Source: Schistocephalus solidus (lineage: Eukaryota; Platyhelminthes; Cestoda; Diphyllobothriidea; Diphyllobothriidae). From it: a stretch of DNA of 64,000 bases. Positions 52,455 through 62,960 of the stretch are shown piece by piece. The translations under genes and the position numbers were made by a program. The notes under the pieces were generated by a model that was not told the origin of the DNA, ran no database searches, and was given only the letters and a program-made list of their open reading frames with translations. Each line of letters begins with the position of its first letter. The stretch's first letter is position 1. The DNA lies in contig WEDG01000380.1 in assembly GCA_017591395.1 (NCBI GenBank), forward strand, positions 1 to 64,000, given 5' to 3'.

Positions 52455-52830
52455 GGTTGTTCGCTCGCCGGGATCATGGTTTTATTCGTCTGAGCTTTAG
52501 AATTCTTGCTTGAGTCCACAGTCACAGATAAAAGCGGCAAAAAAGCAACAGTTATGTGAGGCAGGGATCAATCAGGCACCAGTGACGCCAATCCGGAGGT
52601 GACTACGCAGGGCTCTGTATCTCGGCGCCACATCACTTAATCGATTGGGTTCGAATGCTCTGATGACTAAGGTCATGATGCCGGCAGGTGAACAACCTTC
52701 TTCTTCTTCTTCTTCTTCTTCTTCTTCTTCTTCTTCTTCTTTTTCTTCTTCTTCTTCTTTACTAATACACACACCTGGAAAGCGAACATTCGCCTCTATT
52801 CTGTATACTTGTCCAGAGTCCATTGCAAAT
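52455..52830. repeat. Insert with (CTT)n microsatellite in ZF-LINE
   Basis: The ZF-LINE reading breaks near 52455 and resumes near 52830 with GTTGAAGAC...GTCAGG, as in 34737. The insert of about 375 bases contains TTGGGTTCGAATGC (a B-box-like string, about 52646) and the CTT run at 52692-52759. It may be another SINE. No target duplication was identified. Confidence 0.4.
52692..52759 (+). repeat. (CTT)n microsatellite
   Basis: A nearly perfect CTT run with one TTT interruption. Frames across it give poly-Ser or poly-Glu and are not genes. Confidence 0.85.
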
Positions 52831-53892
52831 AACCGCGTTGAAGACTTTTGTCAGGTTTGTATCTTCCGACATTTTATTTTAGCCGGCCTGCGGGGGAGAT
52901 CATGGTGGTTGCTCTGTGGTGTCGTTGGATGCCACATTTGCTTTTGGGGCGAAGTCCTTGTCCAGGTGACTATTAAGATTTTTGAGAAGAATACGAGCAA
53001 ACTTCTTCCCTGCAAATCTGAGCCGTAAAATTCCTCTGGGATTATAACAGAGTTTCAGGTTCTTTTTTCGGTTTAGAGATGGACAATTGTCTTATCCTTG
53101 AAGTCACGAGGAAATCATCCTTGATGCCACATCTCTTGTAACAGCGATTTGATTTTATTCATCAGCCAAATGCCACCGTGTTTTTCGACTTCGACTGAAG
53201 TTGTGTCAGATCCCCATGGGTTCTCGTTGGAAAGCTACTGCAGAGCTCTAATTATTTATGGAAGAAAAGGCGAGAGATGCAGGTCGTTCTTTCATTCCAA
53301 TTGGGGAGCCAGCCCATGGCAACGTCGAAAATTTTGGATGAGCAGTTGAGGTCAGATCTGAACTGCTCGGTTCAGCGCTTCAGAATCTGTGATTTCTCCA
53401 TGAGAGTTTTTCCATTGGAGCTGAGCAGTGGCGTAGTTCCTTTTATACAGGGGAAAAAAGACTGCCTTAATGGAGGCAAAGGGGTTCCTTGTTTCGTTGC
53501 GGTCTACGTACTCTTGAATTTTCTCAGTTTCACTCTCCAACCGGGCGTCCTGCATCTCCTAGAGTCATTGCTGCACCATGCGGTGACATCTGAATAAGAC
53601 GGTTTTGCCTACATCGGTACGGCAATACATTTGTACTTGCTGCAGTCTATTCTTCTCGACGAGCAGATTGCAGGTTTCTTCCTCGTCTTCGTCAAACCAA
53701 TCCCGGTATTGACAGCATGGGCGACCGAGGATGTCCAGGGTGGTGGAGTGGATGGCATTCCGCAATTGGGTTCATTGTGTTGTTGAATTCCGGTTTTGTA
53801 GATCTTCCAGGTACGGAGTTAATTTATCTGTAAATCTAAGCGGTGAGCAGACAAATCCAGCAGAGATGTACTTATCTGACCCGAGCGGTGGG

Positions 53893-54383
53893 ATTATAAA
53901 TGTCCGATGATTTGATATCTAGGCTAGTCCAGGTGATGGAGCGAGTTTCAAGCTCTGGAGGCCGTCCACCTAAGCCGGATAAGCTTACGGTGTATGACGA
54001 CTATGACTTGTGGGAGGACCGTATAAAAGTTTACCTGGAGGCCGTAGACGAAGGTACCCGCCCAGCAGCCATCCTGGGACGGCTAGACAACTAAGTATAC
54101 AAGGTGGTCAGGGCTGCCAACCTTACAGCGTCGCTCACCCCTGCGACCATCTTCGAGCGTCTGCGGCGCGAATTCGGACGGTCGTCTATGCCTTGGGTTG
54201 CCCGTGGTGCCCTCAAAAGTCGCCGACAACACGCGGGCGAGTCTGTCATAGACTTCCAGCGACATCTTCGAGTCCTGGCCCGTCAAGCCTACCCAAACAA
54301 GTCCTTCACCGAGCTCGAGGCCAGGATTTTGGAGAACTTCGTCAACGGGATCTCTCTCCTTGAGATCAGGCGTCGTTTGTGAG
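53893..54383 (+). pseudogene. Gypsy gag fragment inserted in ZF-LINE
   Basis: From ATG 53900 it reads MSDDLISRLVQVMERVSSSG, then DDYDLWEDRIKVYLEAVDEG to a TAA at 54092-54094. Shortly after it continues as VRAANLTASLTPATIFERLR and KSRRQHAGESVIDFQRHLRV to LLEIRRRL at 54382. This is Gypsy gag (retrotransposon capsid type), and the second half matches 165-240 of the window. Both ends lie within 15 bases of the gag coding limits, and both flanks are antisense ZF-LINE. One in-frame stop breaks it. Confidence 0.7.
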
Positions 54384-54384
54384 C

Positions 54385-55060
54385 TTGGATTCCAAACTTA
54401 ATCCTGGAGATGACTAGACCGTCATTCGTCCAGCTATCGGCGTCACCGATCACCCTTGTCGCCAACACGCCCTGTCGATCTCGCATCCGGACGAGAACGT
54501 AGTCCAGCAGCTGCCTGTGTCGCGATCGGGGATGCATCCTATCGGAAGGCGGAAGAGCGAGATGATCTTCCACCGTTTCTTAGAAGGAGGAGGCTGTTAT
54601 CGTTAGAGCAACCGAGACTAAGGAGACACAGCAATTCCATCCAGGCAGCGTCATATGTCCCGACGCCTGTCTGCCCTCGGCACAGTCGCCAGGAGCGCGT
54701 ACGGGTCCTCGTCGAAGTTACTCTTCGCCTTGTCGACGGTGGTCTTTGGGAGAGGACGAGTGGGGACCGTAGGCGCTAATTAGTGTGATGATTTTACTCC
54801 CCGAAGATATAGGTGCAGGTTATTAAGACGGTAGTTAATGTCACTCGGCAGAAATTGCCGACGTCCCACCATGTCATTCCTGGTGGCGCTGAATTTGAGC
54901 GGCCGCACTGGAAGAATGTGTATTTGGTAGCCGCCTTCTCCAGTTGATCCTGCACAGAAAAGCAGCAATGTTCTATTCCCCGAGCAACTAGCAACGCCCT
55001 CCTTTCCTATCGGTTTCTCCTTGGATTTTCTATTAGAGGGTTGACATTATAGGTTATCAG
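54385..55060 (-). pseudogene. ZF-LINE endonuclease (copy 4)
   Basis: The minus strand starts with LVARGIEHCCFSVQDQLEKA (54990) in place of [20 protein letters not shown], a deletion including the catalytic Glu. TKYTFFQCGRSNSAPPGMTW follows, then frame changes. RHRQLLDYVLVRMRDRQGVL and DADSWTNDGLVISRIKFGIQ (54530-54390) correspond to 37372-37520 of copy 3, with TND where the family has TDH. The nuclease is inactive. Confidence 0.6.
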
Positions 55061-56754
55061 GCGGAACAGAGTCTCTCCGGCACCCTGTTTGGTGGATGGT
55101 GGGTATGTCAAGCATGGTGAGTCCCGGAGTACCAGGCACGAATGCAAACTTCATGTTAAACTCATGCGAGTTTTCTTGTCCAGGTATCCTTGACATCTGA
55201 TGTCTTATTATTTTCAATTTTAAAAATTCGGCGATTAAAATAGTATGAGGACATGGAGTTCAATATTTATTTTTATTTTCGTGCTGCCATCTGTTACCGA
55301 GAAAAAGTTTCTGCATAAACAAACTGCCAAAATCTCAAAATCACTGCTTTCCTTTTGGTAATGCCAAAAACAAGTGGTACCGCAATACTTATGAAAAAGC
55401 TAAGGTATTATATTCATGCAGAGAAAAAGGCCAAAACCATGCGCATAGCATAAATCCTGATTTTACTGGGAAATTTGCATTCGATTGAAACTCCGACATG
55501 AATCGGCAAAAAATTGTTTTCATTGTAATCTATACTGCAATCTCATTGAAAAAGGTATTCCTTTTGTATATAGTTATAATGTCTTTCTGCCTACATCTTT
55601 TTTCCTGTTTCTTGAACTTTAGCTTACACTTTACTTGATGGAAACGGCGCTAAGCAGCCCCGATCAGTGAGTATTTATAGTAAACATTAATGGCGTGGCC
55701 ACCGCCAGATCAAAGGCGGTCCGACTTGGATTATCACTTTTTATCATGGCATACTTATCACTTAAACATTATTCATCTTAGAAAACAAAACATCAGCAAA
55801 CGTGAAGCCAAAATGCAAGCCTTCCGTGGAATTCAGAATTCTTCGCTTTTACAGGGTCACGCGAAGCAAGGAGGCTCACTTAAAACAAAGGCCATTTGGC
55901 TTAAAAAGTAGGGGAAGGATTCAAATACTTGTTTACACTGTCATACTAAGTCCCAATTACTTGGTGGAGTGTGCTATTCTGTATGTATTTAGGCGCTTAA
56001 GTTGCCACGAGAAATATAACGCCACCACTAGCGAGGTTTCCTAGTTCGCCATTTTTGTTGTCGCTGCGAACTCTGGGCATGTAAGTTACCACTCCTAACG
56101 TTTCTGCGTTGTGTGGCATTTCTGATTAAGTCTAACCGTCAAATATTGGTGTCAATCATTGATTTTTAGGAATATTTCTTGACTGAACGTCGAAATTCAT
56201 GCACATGACAGAGTTCAATATTTTCTGCGCCGTAGAATGGATTTACTCGTTGCGTCATGTGAGTGGAAAGCAAAAAATAATCTTAATCCTTCCACAGAAG
56301 ACACAAGCTGGACATACTCTCTGTAGCCCTTTATGATGAGGCAATTTTATTTATTTTATTCCATCTCAAGTGTTACAGGGATAGGAGTCGTGTATTTTTA
56401 ACACTTGGCTGTCGCAGTAAGCATACATCTGAATACTTACTTGCATGACTAAAATACAACAATCAATATAAATTTGTTGGTTGAAGAATTTGAAAATCAC
56501 ATCTGTTTTAGTATATTTTGGTGGTACATTTTATCAATGCCCACGTGCTTGTCAATATTGCCCATGGAGACTGTTGGAATACGGCTTCGGGTTTAGTACG
56601 GTGAATTCATCGTCACCCTTCTCAATCTCTCAGGATTCTATTGAGGAAAGGCATAGTTCGCGTGAGTGAAAGTCAGATATTTTGGATGGTAGTTTTACTA
56701 AAACCACTATTTAGTTTTCAGACACCCAAGTAGTTTTGATTGAAGTGGTAGAAG
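55061..56754. other. Gene-poor AT-rich region
   Basis: About 1.7 kb with only short frames on either strand and no recognised domain or repeat shared with the rest of the window. Confidence 0.4.
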
Positions 56755-56784
56755 TCAGTGATGCGGTTCGAGTTGCTTGCTTTT

Positions 56785-57312
56785 GAATGCCCTCCCAACT
56801 GCCCGCGCTGCCAATGCACATTCCGCACGCGAATCGGCCAGAAGCAATGCCACAACAACCAGACACCGTCAACTTATATATCCACGAAAAGCCCTTTTGT
56901 CACCCCTGCCTCAAACCCCACGGCATCCACGACCACGCCTACCCCAACCAGCGATGATCTCACTGCTGATGCATCGTCGCTCTCGGTCCCCCACACCATG
57001 CTCCCTACCGCAACCCCCACGTCGATCACGTCGCCAACCACCACGGACACCGCTTCCACCACTCTAACCAGCGCTCACACCACCAGCAATAGCGACTTAA
57101 TCCCACATTGTCCTCGTTGCGATCGCAAATTTACCGAACGCATCGGCCTGGTCTGCCACTTGCGAAGCTATCGCACAGAGACGGGTTAATCAGTGCCGGG
57201 AGCACCAACACACAGTCGAGACCGTTGCCCCCAGTGCCTGCACTGCCCTCGCACATTCAATCATCGCATGCACCTATTAGGCCATATGTGTATACACGAA
57301 GACCTGCGGTAA
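56785..57312 (+). pseudogene. ZF-LINE zinc-finger array (copy 5)
   Basis: A 143-codon open frame (to 57189) holds finger 1 (CPRCQCTFRTRIGQKQCHNN, shortened by a deletion), a Thr/Ser/Pro-rich linker (TPTSDDLTADASSLSVPHTM) and finger 2 (CPRCDRKFTERIGLVCHLRS). A TAA replaces a linker codon at 57187-57189. Finger 3 (CLHCPRTFNHRMHLLGHMCI) follows in the same frame and ends HEDLR-stop. This copy has three fingers, so the last pair is missing or was never there. The linker sequence differs strongly from copies 1 and 3, so it represents another subfamily. Confidence 0.7.
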
Positions 57313-57895
57313 AGCACCGCAGGCTTGAACACATCACCGCTCTTTTCTTCGCCAGCACCCACATCTCACAAGACCACGCCCAACATTACAAAACGCAGGT
57401 TTGCAAACAACACCTCTCATGTAATAGGGAATTATGATTCTCAGCTCCTTCGGTGCATGTAAGATCTGAGCTGTAAACTACCATAAGGCCCCAAACTCTG
57501 TAGCTTGGAAGAGTGCCAACTGAAGGCGTAACTCGGCCCTCCTCTCAGTACGGACAGTCAGGTTACAATGGCTGTTTATCAGTGTCGCCTTTATGGTGCT
57601 TTCGCTCCCCACCTCCCGCATTGTTATCTGAAATCTTGATTGTTTGTGTGTAACAGGGGGTGTGATGGCACGCCTAGGTGTGGGTTAGTGCCGCGCCAGT
57701 CATGTGTGTCCAATCACATCTCCGATCTTCTTGACCCGGCAATGACACCGATCTCAGGTTGTTGAAGAGGACGAAGTGAGGTAGATGTAAGTCTGCGACC
57801 ACTGTACACGTATTAATGCCCAAGTCACCACTCCCAGTGCCCACCTTACCGCTGGGCATATGGTGGACATAATAGACGAAGCTTGTTGAACTTTC
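57313..57895 (+). repeat. ZF-LINE 3'UTR (copy 5, shorter)
   Basis: Block order is as in the family, but only one of the two tandem sub-units is recognisable (TAGCTTGGAAGAGTGCCAAC at about 57501). Confidence 0.6.
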
Positions 57896-58739
57896 ATACT
57901 AAAAATGGGCATAACGTGAGTATAAATCATTCAAGATCTATGGAAATGTGATAACTCTTATTGTGATAACTTTTGAACATTGCACTCCAGTTCGTCATCA
58001 GGCGAATGTGAGGTGCATAAAAATATCTAAATTTAAATAGGGTCTAATAAAAGATTCGGACAGCTAATGTTTAGGTCAGTAGTCGTACACTAGATTTAGT
58101 CACCAGATCGTTAGTGGCTGTGCCTCATTTCATTTAACCTTGGTAAATTCGATCGTGGCTTTCAAATCGATGTGCCTTTTGATGCATGGCAAATCTGAGT
58201 TAATTTTTTCCAGGACATCGAAGCTCTTCCTTGCTGGACAGGTGCCAACGATGCGAGTTTTCTACCAGATATCCTGTGCCCAATGTGTGCCTAACTACCT
58301 GGGATAAATGGTCTCCTATGTTTATCGCTAGCTGGTGTTCGTTTATATGGATAAAGGGTTATTTGCCGGTTTGGCCACAAGAAACTGCGTTACAACTGGT
58401 ACATTAAATATTTTGGACGATTTCTTTTCGGTTGGAATGACCAATCCTGTCCTCAGCGCGTACAAGTTGAGTGCGAAAAGTATTTGTGGGCTTGTGTACT
58501 ATCTGTATCCTTTATTATTTTAGCTGCCTTTCGACTTGCTCAACGTATTTTTTCGTACGAGAGAGAGAGAGAATTCGCCGGTCCGTTGGTTTTAGCCCTC
58601 GATGTGGTTGTAGCTCAATAAATACCCCTTTTCTTAAATTTTTTCACCACATGCGTCAACGGGCAAAGTTAGGAGAATACTCATTCTGGTAAAATAGGTC
58701 AAAATGTATTTTCTCACGTTCAGTAACGTTCGTCATCGG
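57896..58739. other. No gene seen; one hammerhead-like string
   Basis: AT-rich sequence. On the minus strand 57971-58001 reads CTGATGACGAACTGGAG...GTTCAAAAG, a CUGAUGA plus hairpin with GAAC/GTTC arms, noted as a weak hammerhead-like relic. Otherwise no features were recognised. Confidence 0.35.
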
Positions 58740-59075
58740 AACAGTGAATATTTTCAAGCTGTTTATAGAACTGAGAGTGTGGGAGATGAGCTGGTTGCTC
58801 CCCAAATGTCATAGGACATCTGAGTATATAGCTCTGCGATAAACGGAGATTTGCAGTGGTCTATTGGTCATCCTGTGAAGGAAGGTATCGAGGAGTGAGT
58901 GCTGCTCATCAGCAAAATTGCATTCCTGGGAAAGCGGAATCGAGGTTGTTGTGGAGTAATCATGGTTGATCTCTTTTGACAATAGCAAATGCATCCTCTA
59001 CGTAGCGTAACCGTAGTCTCGGGTTAACTCTGAGAAGAGATGTAGCTTCAGATTTCTGTAGGAAGCCTTTTCTGC
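58740..59075 (-). mobile_element. Penelope RT fragment
   Basis: On the minus strand RLRYVEDAFAIVK (about 58973-59011) fits the Y-V-D-D-x-F-x-I-x-K catalytic strand of PLE RT, with the first Asp changed to Glu. It is followed in other frames by NFADEQHSLLDTFLHRMTNR and LQISVYRRAIYSDV, the counterpart of QLPFLDNLVHL and VYRKATNT at 42400-42470. It is strongly decayed. Confidence 0.6.
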
Positions 59076-59306
59076 CCTACTCTTAGGAAATATCATGCTG
59101 CGATGTGGTTTATTGGTGCGATGGTTCCTACAGGTTGATAGACATAATTAGTATTATAATAATAACCATCATTGCTTTATTACTCATGCGCATGTGCAAT
59201 GTCCATGTTAATAGTTGCAAAGTACAGCAAGCCGGGTTAGTAGGTATTTACGGTGGCCAATTGGTGCCTATAATTATGATGACTGTCATATTGGATAACC
59301 ACTTCT

Positions 59307-59570
59307 GTGCGTCACCAAATCAACGACGAAGCAGCGAGAGATGGAGATGGGCTAGCCGTGATAAAACTGCTCAGTGAGGAATCTACTTTGAACATCTTGA
59401 GAACATTTCACCGAAAAAGCATTAAATGGATGTATTTATTGATGTCAGGAGTGGAAAAATCTCCGCTTACTAGATGTGAACAAGTATTGGCAAAGCTGAA
59501 CAGCCCAGCTGATGAGAGTTTCAGTGGATTCAAAACGTTCCTCGTCAAGTGGAAAATTGCAAGCCGATGA
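59307..59570 (+). CDS. Unrecognised open frame
   Basis: An 87-codon frame (for example SPLTRCEQVLAKLNSPADES) with no known domain. The hammerhead-like string at 59509-59546 lies inside it. It could be chance or a remnant of a repeat. Confidence 0.15.
   Translation: MRHQINDEAARDGDGLAVIKLLSEESTLNILRTFHRKSIKWMYLLMSGVEKSPLTRCEQVLAKLNSPADESFSGFKTFLVKWKIASR
59509..59546 (+). ncRNA. Hammerhead-ribozyme-like motif (degenerate)
   Basis: CTGATGA at 59509-59515 is followed by stem II arms GAGT (59516-59519) and ATTC (59528-59531), then AAA where GAA is expected, A-C-G (59535-59537), loop TTCCT, C-G-T (59543-59545) and C17 at 59546. Stem II and stem III pair well. The G12-to-A change and a poor stem I argue that it is not active. 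Confidence 0.3.
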
Positions 59571-59889
59571 AGGATAATCATAAAGCCATATACCATAACA
59601 TTTTGTTGTCTGAAGAAACTACGGGCGCGGTTGCACCACTGAGTACCCCACCGCTACCGTTAGCATTCAGCTCAGGATCTAAACGAGGAGGAAGTGTGAA
59701 AGACCGCAAGGATAATTGCTGCAGTAGAAAATATCAGTACAATTAAGAACCAAATAACGATATGGACTGTCAATAGAATAAGTAGGATTTTCCAGCTGGA
59801 CCATTGAACCATGTAAAATCAAATCTTAAATTCCGGCAAGGACCATTTTCAACCTCCGAACGAAGTCGAAAATAAGCCCGTTAACCTAC

Positions 59890-60320
59890 CGGATTACTAT
59901 TCTTACCCCAGCACATTTTTAATGCAGATAAGATAGTGGCGACCAACCTTCTAGTGGAGGGTTATTCTGAAAGAAAATGTATTTGGAAGCGGTGCAACGA
60001 TCATGGAGGATTCATAAGGTCGGGGCGGGTACGTCAGTCCATGGAAGGTTTGGGCTAGTTATTGCAAGCAGGAAGCAAAGGCCGACTTTGAGCGTTCTTG
60101 CCAGAAACACTTCATTTCCGTCGATCAAAATCTCAGTACAAGAAATAATGAATTCAGAATAAGAGAAAAGTCTTCGAGCATTTTCAATTCTACTACGGTC
60201 AACTAAACTGAGGGAAGAACCTCAGTATTCGAGGATGGGAAAAATAAACTTGAAGTATAATCTTAGATTTAATTTCCGGTGGTAAATCAAACATCTCCAT
60301 ATAAGTCAGGTCATGTCCAT
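59890..60320 (-). pseudogene. CR1-like RT C-terminal fragment
   Basis: The plus-strand text at 60150-60290 (AAAAGTCTTCGAGCATTTTC, CAGTATTCGAGGATGGG) aligns with 10900-11030 of the minus-strand LINE (AATAGTCTTCGAGTAAAAAC, CAGTATTCAAGAATAGG). Upstream text to 59890 aligns with 10650-10890. It is therefore a decayed copy of the ORF2 C-terminus of that subfamily, minus strand. Confidence 0.55.
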
Positions 60321-60414
60321 CAGTGCTCGAGTATTCTAAAATTGCTCTGTCATTGCATGGAGCTCTCATTGGGCGGGGTTAGGCTCCTTCTGTTTTTGAA
60401 ACCATATTGAGTGA

Positions 60415-60955
60415 TATATATGACGGCGACCATGCTATGGCGCGCATAAATGGGTTCGCCAGCCCTGTCAACCATTGTGTCCACGCCCGCATCAGACAAG
60501 TGACCGGCTCGGACGGAAGCCTGGTGCTGGGGGTGGGGGAGAGAGTGAGAAAACTTTCCTCACTATACAAAAGCTGACGCACTTGAAGTTATCACGGTGT
60601 ATTTAAAGCCTTGGTTTGAAAGGCTGCCAGCTGACGGAATGACTCGGCCCCCCGGACTGAGTGTCAGACTGCAGTGGCTCCTACTTAATGTGACCTTTAT
60701 GGCACTCCCACTCAGTTGGGATCCGAGCCGCCCCTCTCTTTTGAGTTCTTGATTAGGATGGACCACAGTGCGTAGGCCTGTGCCCTCTCCCATATCCGGT
60801 CTCTTTGACTCTGTCTCGACAGTGTGTCCAGGTGGGGTTAGTGCAACAGAGGGTAAAACCGATGCAGCGCAAGTCACCGCTCTGCCTCATCATGTTGTGG
60901 GGTACACGGTTGACATCGGCGAACTTGACGGTCGAAATGATAGATGAAGACGGTA
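60415..60955 (+). repeat. Stand-alone ZF-LINE 3'UTR copy
   Basis: It starts inside the 3'UTR (GGTTCGCCAGCCCTGTCAAC, counterpart of 2475-2510). It continues through the GGGGGTGGGGGAGAGAGT block, the second tandem unit (GGTTTGAAAGGCTGCCAGCT) and the end GAACTTGACGGTCGAAATG. Confidence 0.65.
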
Positions 60956-61200
60956 GTTTGACCGTCGATTTCGACTTTTTCACCCAGTACTTCACGGTGG
61001 GCTAGAAGCAAAAGCGTTGACTTTTGTGAGGATTTTATTATAGTGATAGTTAACCTGCGCTGCATATACCGAAATCCCTCCTGCTCTTCCGCATCACAGA
61101 ATCAGGACGATTGCTGCCACGGCGTACCATCACGATCGCTAGTTAAAAAAAGCTCTTGAGGAGAATTAGATGCGATCGCTAGGACAAGAGATTTATTCAC

Positions 61201-61240
61201 CTGACGTTTCGGATTCCAACTCGAACCCATCACCAGAGAG
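61201..61240 (-). ncRNA. Hammerhead-like GAAACGUC hairpin string
   Basis: The minus strand reads GGTGATGGGTTCGAGTTGG then AATCCGAAACGTCAGGTG. The GGGTTC/GGAATCC arms form a six-pair stem and GAAACGTC fits the short stem III type seen in Penelope-associated ribozymes. The C3 and A9 positions are changed (GTGATGG), so it is probably a relic. Confidence 0.3.
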
Positions 61241-61263
61241 AGAGAGAGAGCGAGAGAGAGAGT
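61236..61263 (+). repeat. (AG)n microsatellite
   Basis: An AG run with a single CG interruption, adjacent to the hammerhead-like string. Confidence 0.8.
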
Positions 61264-61921
61264 ATCAGATGATGGCAATCGATCATGACCGGTATGGCTG
61301 CCAGCCCTCATAACCTGCATGACGTGGTACGTGCGTTATCCCACTAAATTTAGTCAGTTGAAGTAACATATATGCCATTTCGTCTATGCCATGCCCTTTA
61401 AAACGATCTGATCGGGCACTGATTTTATCCTTGTACGAACTGATAAATCGCGTTTGTTTAACTAAATCGCTTGGACGACGCTTTTTCTGAACCTATTAAA
61501 TGAAGGGTAGTTAGTTTTAACGCCATTTAGTAATAGCAATTGCTAATTCCTGTTAGTTATAGCCATCGTTAGACTGTGGTGTGTAATCTGATGCCTTTTT
61601 ATGTCTTCTCTGACTATACATTAATTTAATTTAATTTGTGTGAGTACTGATTACTTTGAAGTTACTAGCGCTTCGTTCGGGTCTCTTTTCTGGACCGCAT
61701 CTCTACTGGTAGCCAAGGTATGGAATATGCAGTTATGCCCTTTGTATATCGGTGTTCGTCGTTTACTAGAATCAACCGTAAAACATAATTAACATGAATT
61801 TCACTGGTGTAAGAGTTACCAGCGGAATACGTCGACCTCTTAACTTCTGAGCTCGCCAATCTAGGAAGAGACCTGGGACGTCTGAGTACTTATTCCCTCA
61901 TCTTCCAATTGGGAAGACTGC

Positions 61922-62330
61922 TTACTTACGGGTACCGAGGCTGGCTTGTAGCCGTCTGTGTGCAAACGAGTGCCTAGGTTGCAGAGGTGGAGGACCTCGA
62001 ACTGACCAGCATGGTGTAGCTTCATCCCGACGGTTAGGGAAATTCAACTGAGAGCCTAGGCGAGACAGTACATCCTCGAAGGCTGCACATGTCTGTCCTC
62101 GGGAGATGGTCTTCATGTTGGTCAGTGTCTACCGCTCCACCGGTAACCACAGGGGCTGCGTGCGTGTGGCAGACTTGGTCGCCATAAACTAGTATGGTAT
62201 CTACAAGATGAGTCTTGTTTTTATTATATGGGCTGATAGCGACTGCAACTGGGTCCATAATTCTCTTCACAGTCTCCGCCTGCGTTCTGCGTTCGGGGAG
62301 CTTATTTCCACCCAGTCTTGGTTTGTCCAT
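61922..62330 (-). pseudogene. Unrecognised coding-like segment in two frames
   Basis: The minus strand from 62330 reads MDKPRLGGNKLPERRTQAET and then TILVYGDQVCHTHAAPVVTG. From about 62116 the adjacent frame continues RRDEATPCWSVRGPPPLQPR to 61922. The two frames overlap with compatible composition, so a single frameshift may divide one former coding segment. I do not recognise the family. It may be a repeat-derived frame. Confidence 0.3.
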
Positions 62331-62749
62331 TTCCCGTTATATGGGTTATGCTTGTTAGAAAACCAGGTTGGCCACTGAATTGTATATCTTCCCGTATTTT
62401 AACCACAACCCTGGTGCTAAGCCTACAACCCTTTTATTATTATCCCCTCCTGGGAGCCATCTGGAATACCAGGAAGGAGGGATACTGATAACCACGCTCC
62501 ATTGAATACAGAGCCCGTAAGCTGTTCTCTTTTAGGTTTTTTACGGTTACTTTCACGTGCGATCCCTCTCCCACTTTTGCTTCCTGCTTTAATTTTTACC
62601 TGTTTACGGGACATTATAATGCGCCAGTGCCCCTTAAACGGGCCGCATGTAGATAGGCTGAACAAGCACAGGGACTATATAAGGGCGATCCCACAACCAA
62701 TGCTGAACAAGAGGTTAGGCATGGTGAGACGCGTGGTTGCAGGCTCACA

Positions 62750-62960
62750 CCGGGCCAGCCATCTTGGGCCCTTATGGCACTAATACCTGAACACGATCCT
62801 GCCTCCTGTCTTGACATCTAACACAGGGAAGAAACAGTGCGGTAGCAGCAACTTTCACTTAAAACTAATTCGCACACAAGTCACCGTCCGTGCGCCAGCT
62901 TGCAGTGGAAGACACGGTGGACCTCGTCCGAACCGACGATGGAACTATCATAGAGACCTA
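62750..62960 (+). repeat. ZF-LINE 3'UTR end, stand-alone
   Basis: Only the last 200 bases of the family 3'UTR: GGTAGCAGCAACTTTCACTT, AAAACTAATTCGCACACAAG, GGTGGACCTCGTCCGAACCG. Extreme 5' truncation. Confidence 0.6.

Larger units (their letters stand above)
51355..53850 (-). pseudogene. ZF-LINE ORF2 linker, RT and post-RT fragments (copy 4)
   Basis: The minus strand gives RNAIHSTTLDILGRPCCQYR and DWFDEDEEETCNLLVEKNRL (53765-53640), RLESETEKIQEYVDRNETRN (about 53540-53480), decayed RT, and LLLWSGYLVRMDDETSKETS (about 51575-51515). These match copy 3 in order. The region around the catalytic strand is not recognisable. Confidence 0.55.
50710..55060 (-). mobile_element. ZF-LINE copy 4, interrupted twice
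   Basis: On the minus strand: EN (55060-54385), a plus-strand gag insert (53893-54383), linker (53840-53350), RT pieces (53350-52850), an insert with a CTT microsatellite (about 52455-52830), RT and post-RT pieces (52440-51355), and the zinc-finger array (51290-50760). The family 3'UTR was not recognised after the array. Decay is heavy, with no open frame above 156 codons. Confidence 0.65.
56755..57895 (+). mobile_element. ZF-LINE copy 5, zinc fingers and 3'UTR only
   Basis: The copy is 5'-truncated just before finger 1. It has the array (to the TAA at 57310-57312, after HEDLR) and the family 3'UTR to about 57895, which ends with GGTGGACATAATAGACGAAG. Confidence 0.7.

Noticed and set aside
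52572..53028. Poly-Glu and poly-Ser open frames
   Set aside because: They are produced by the CTT microsatellite and lie in a repeat insert.
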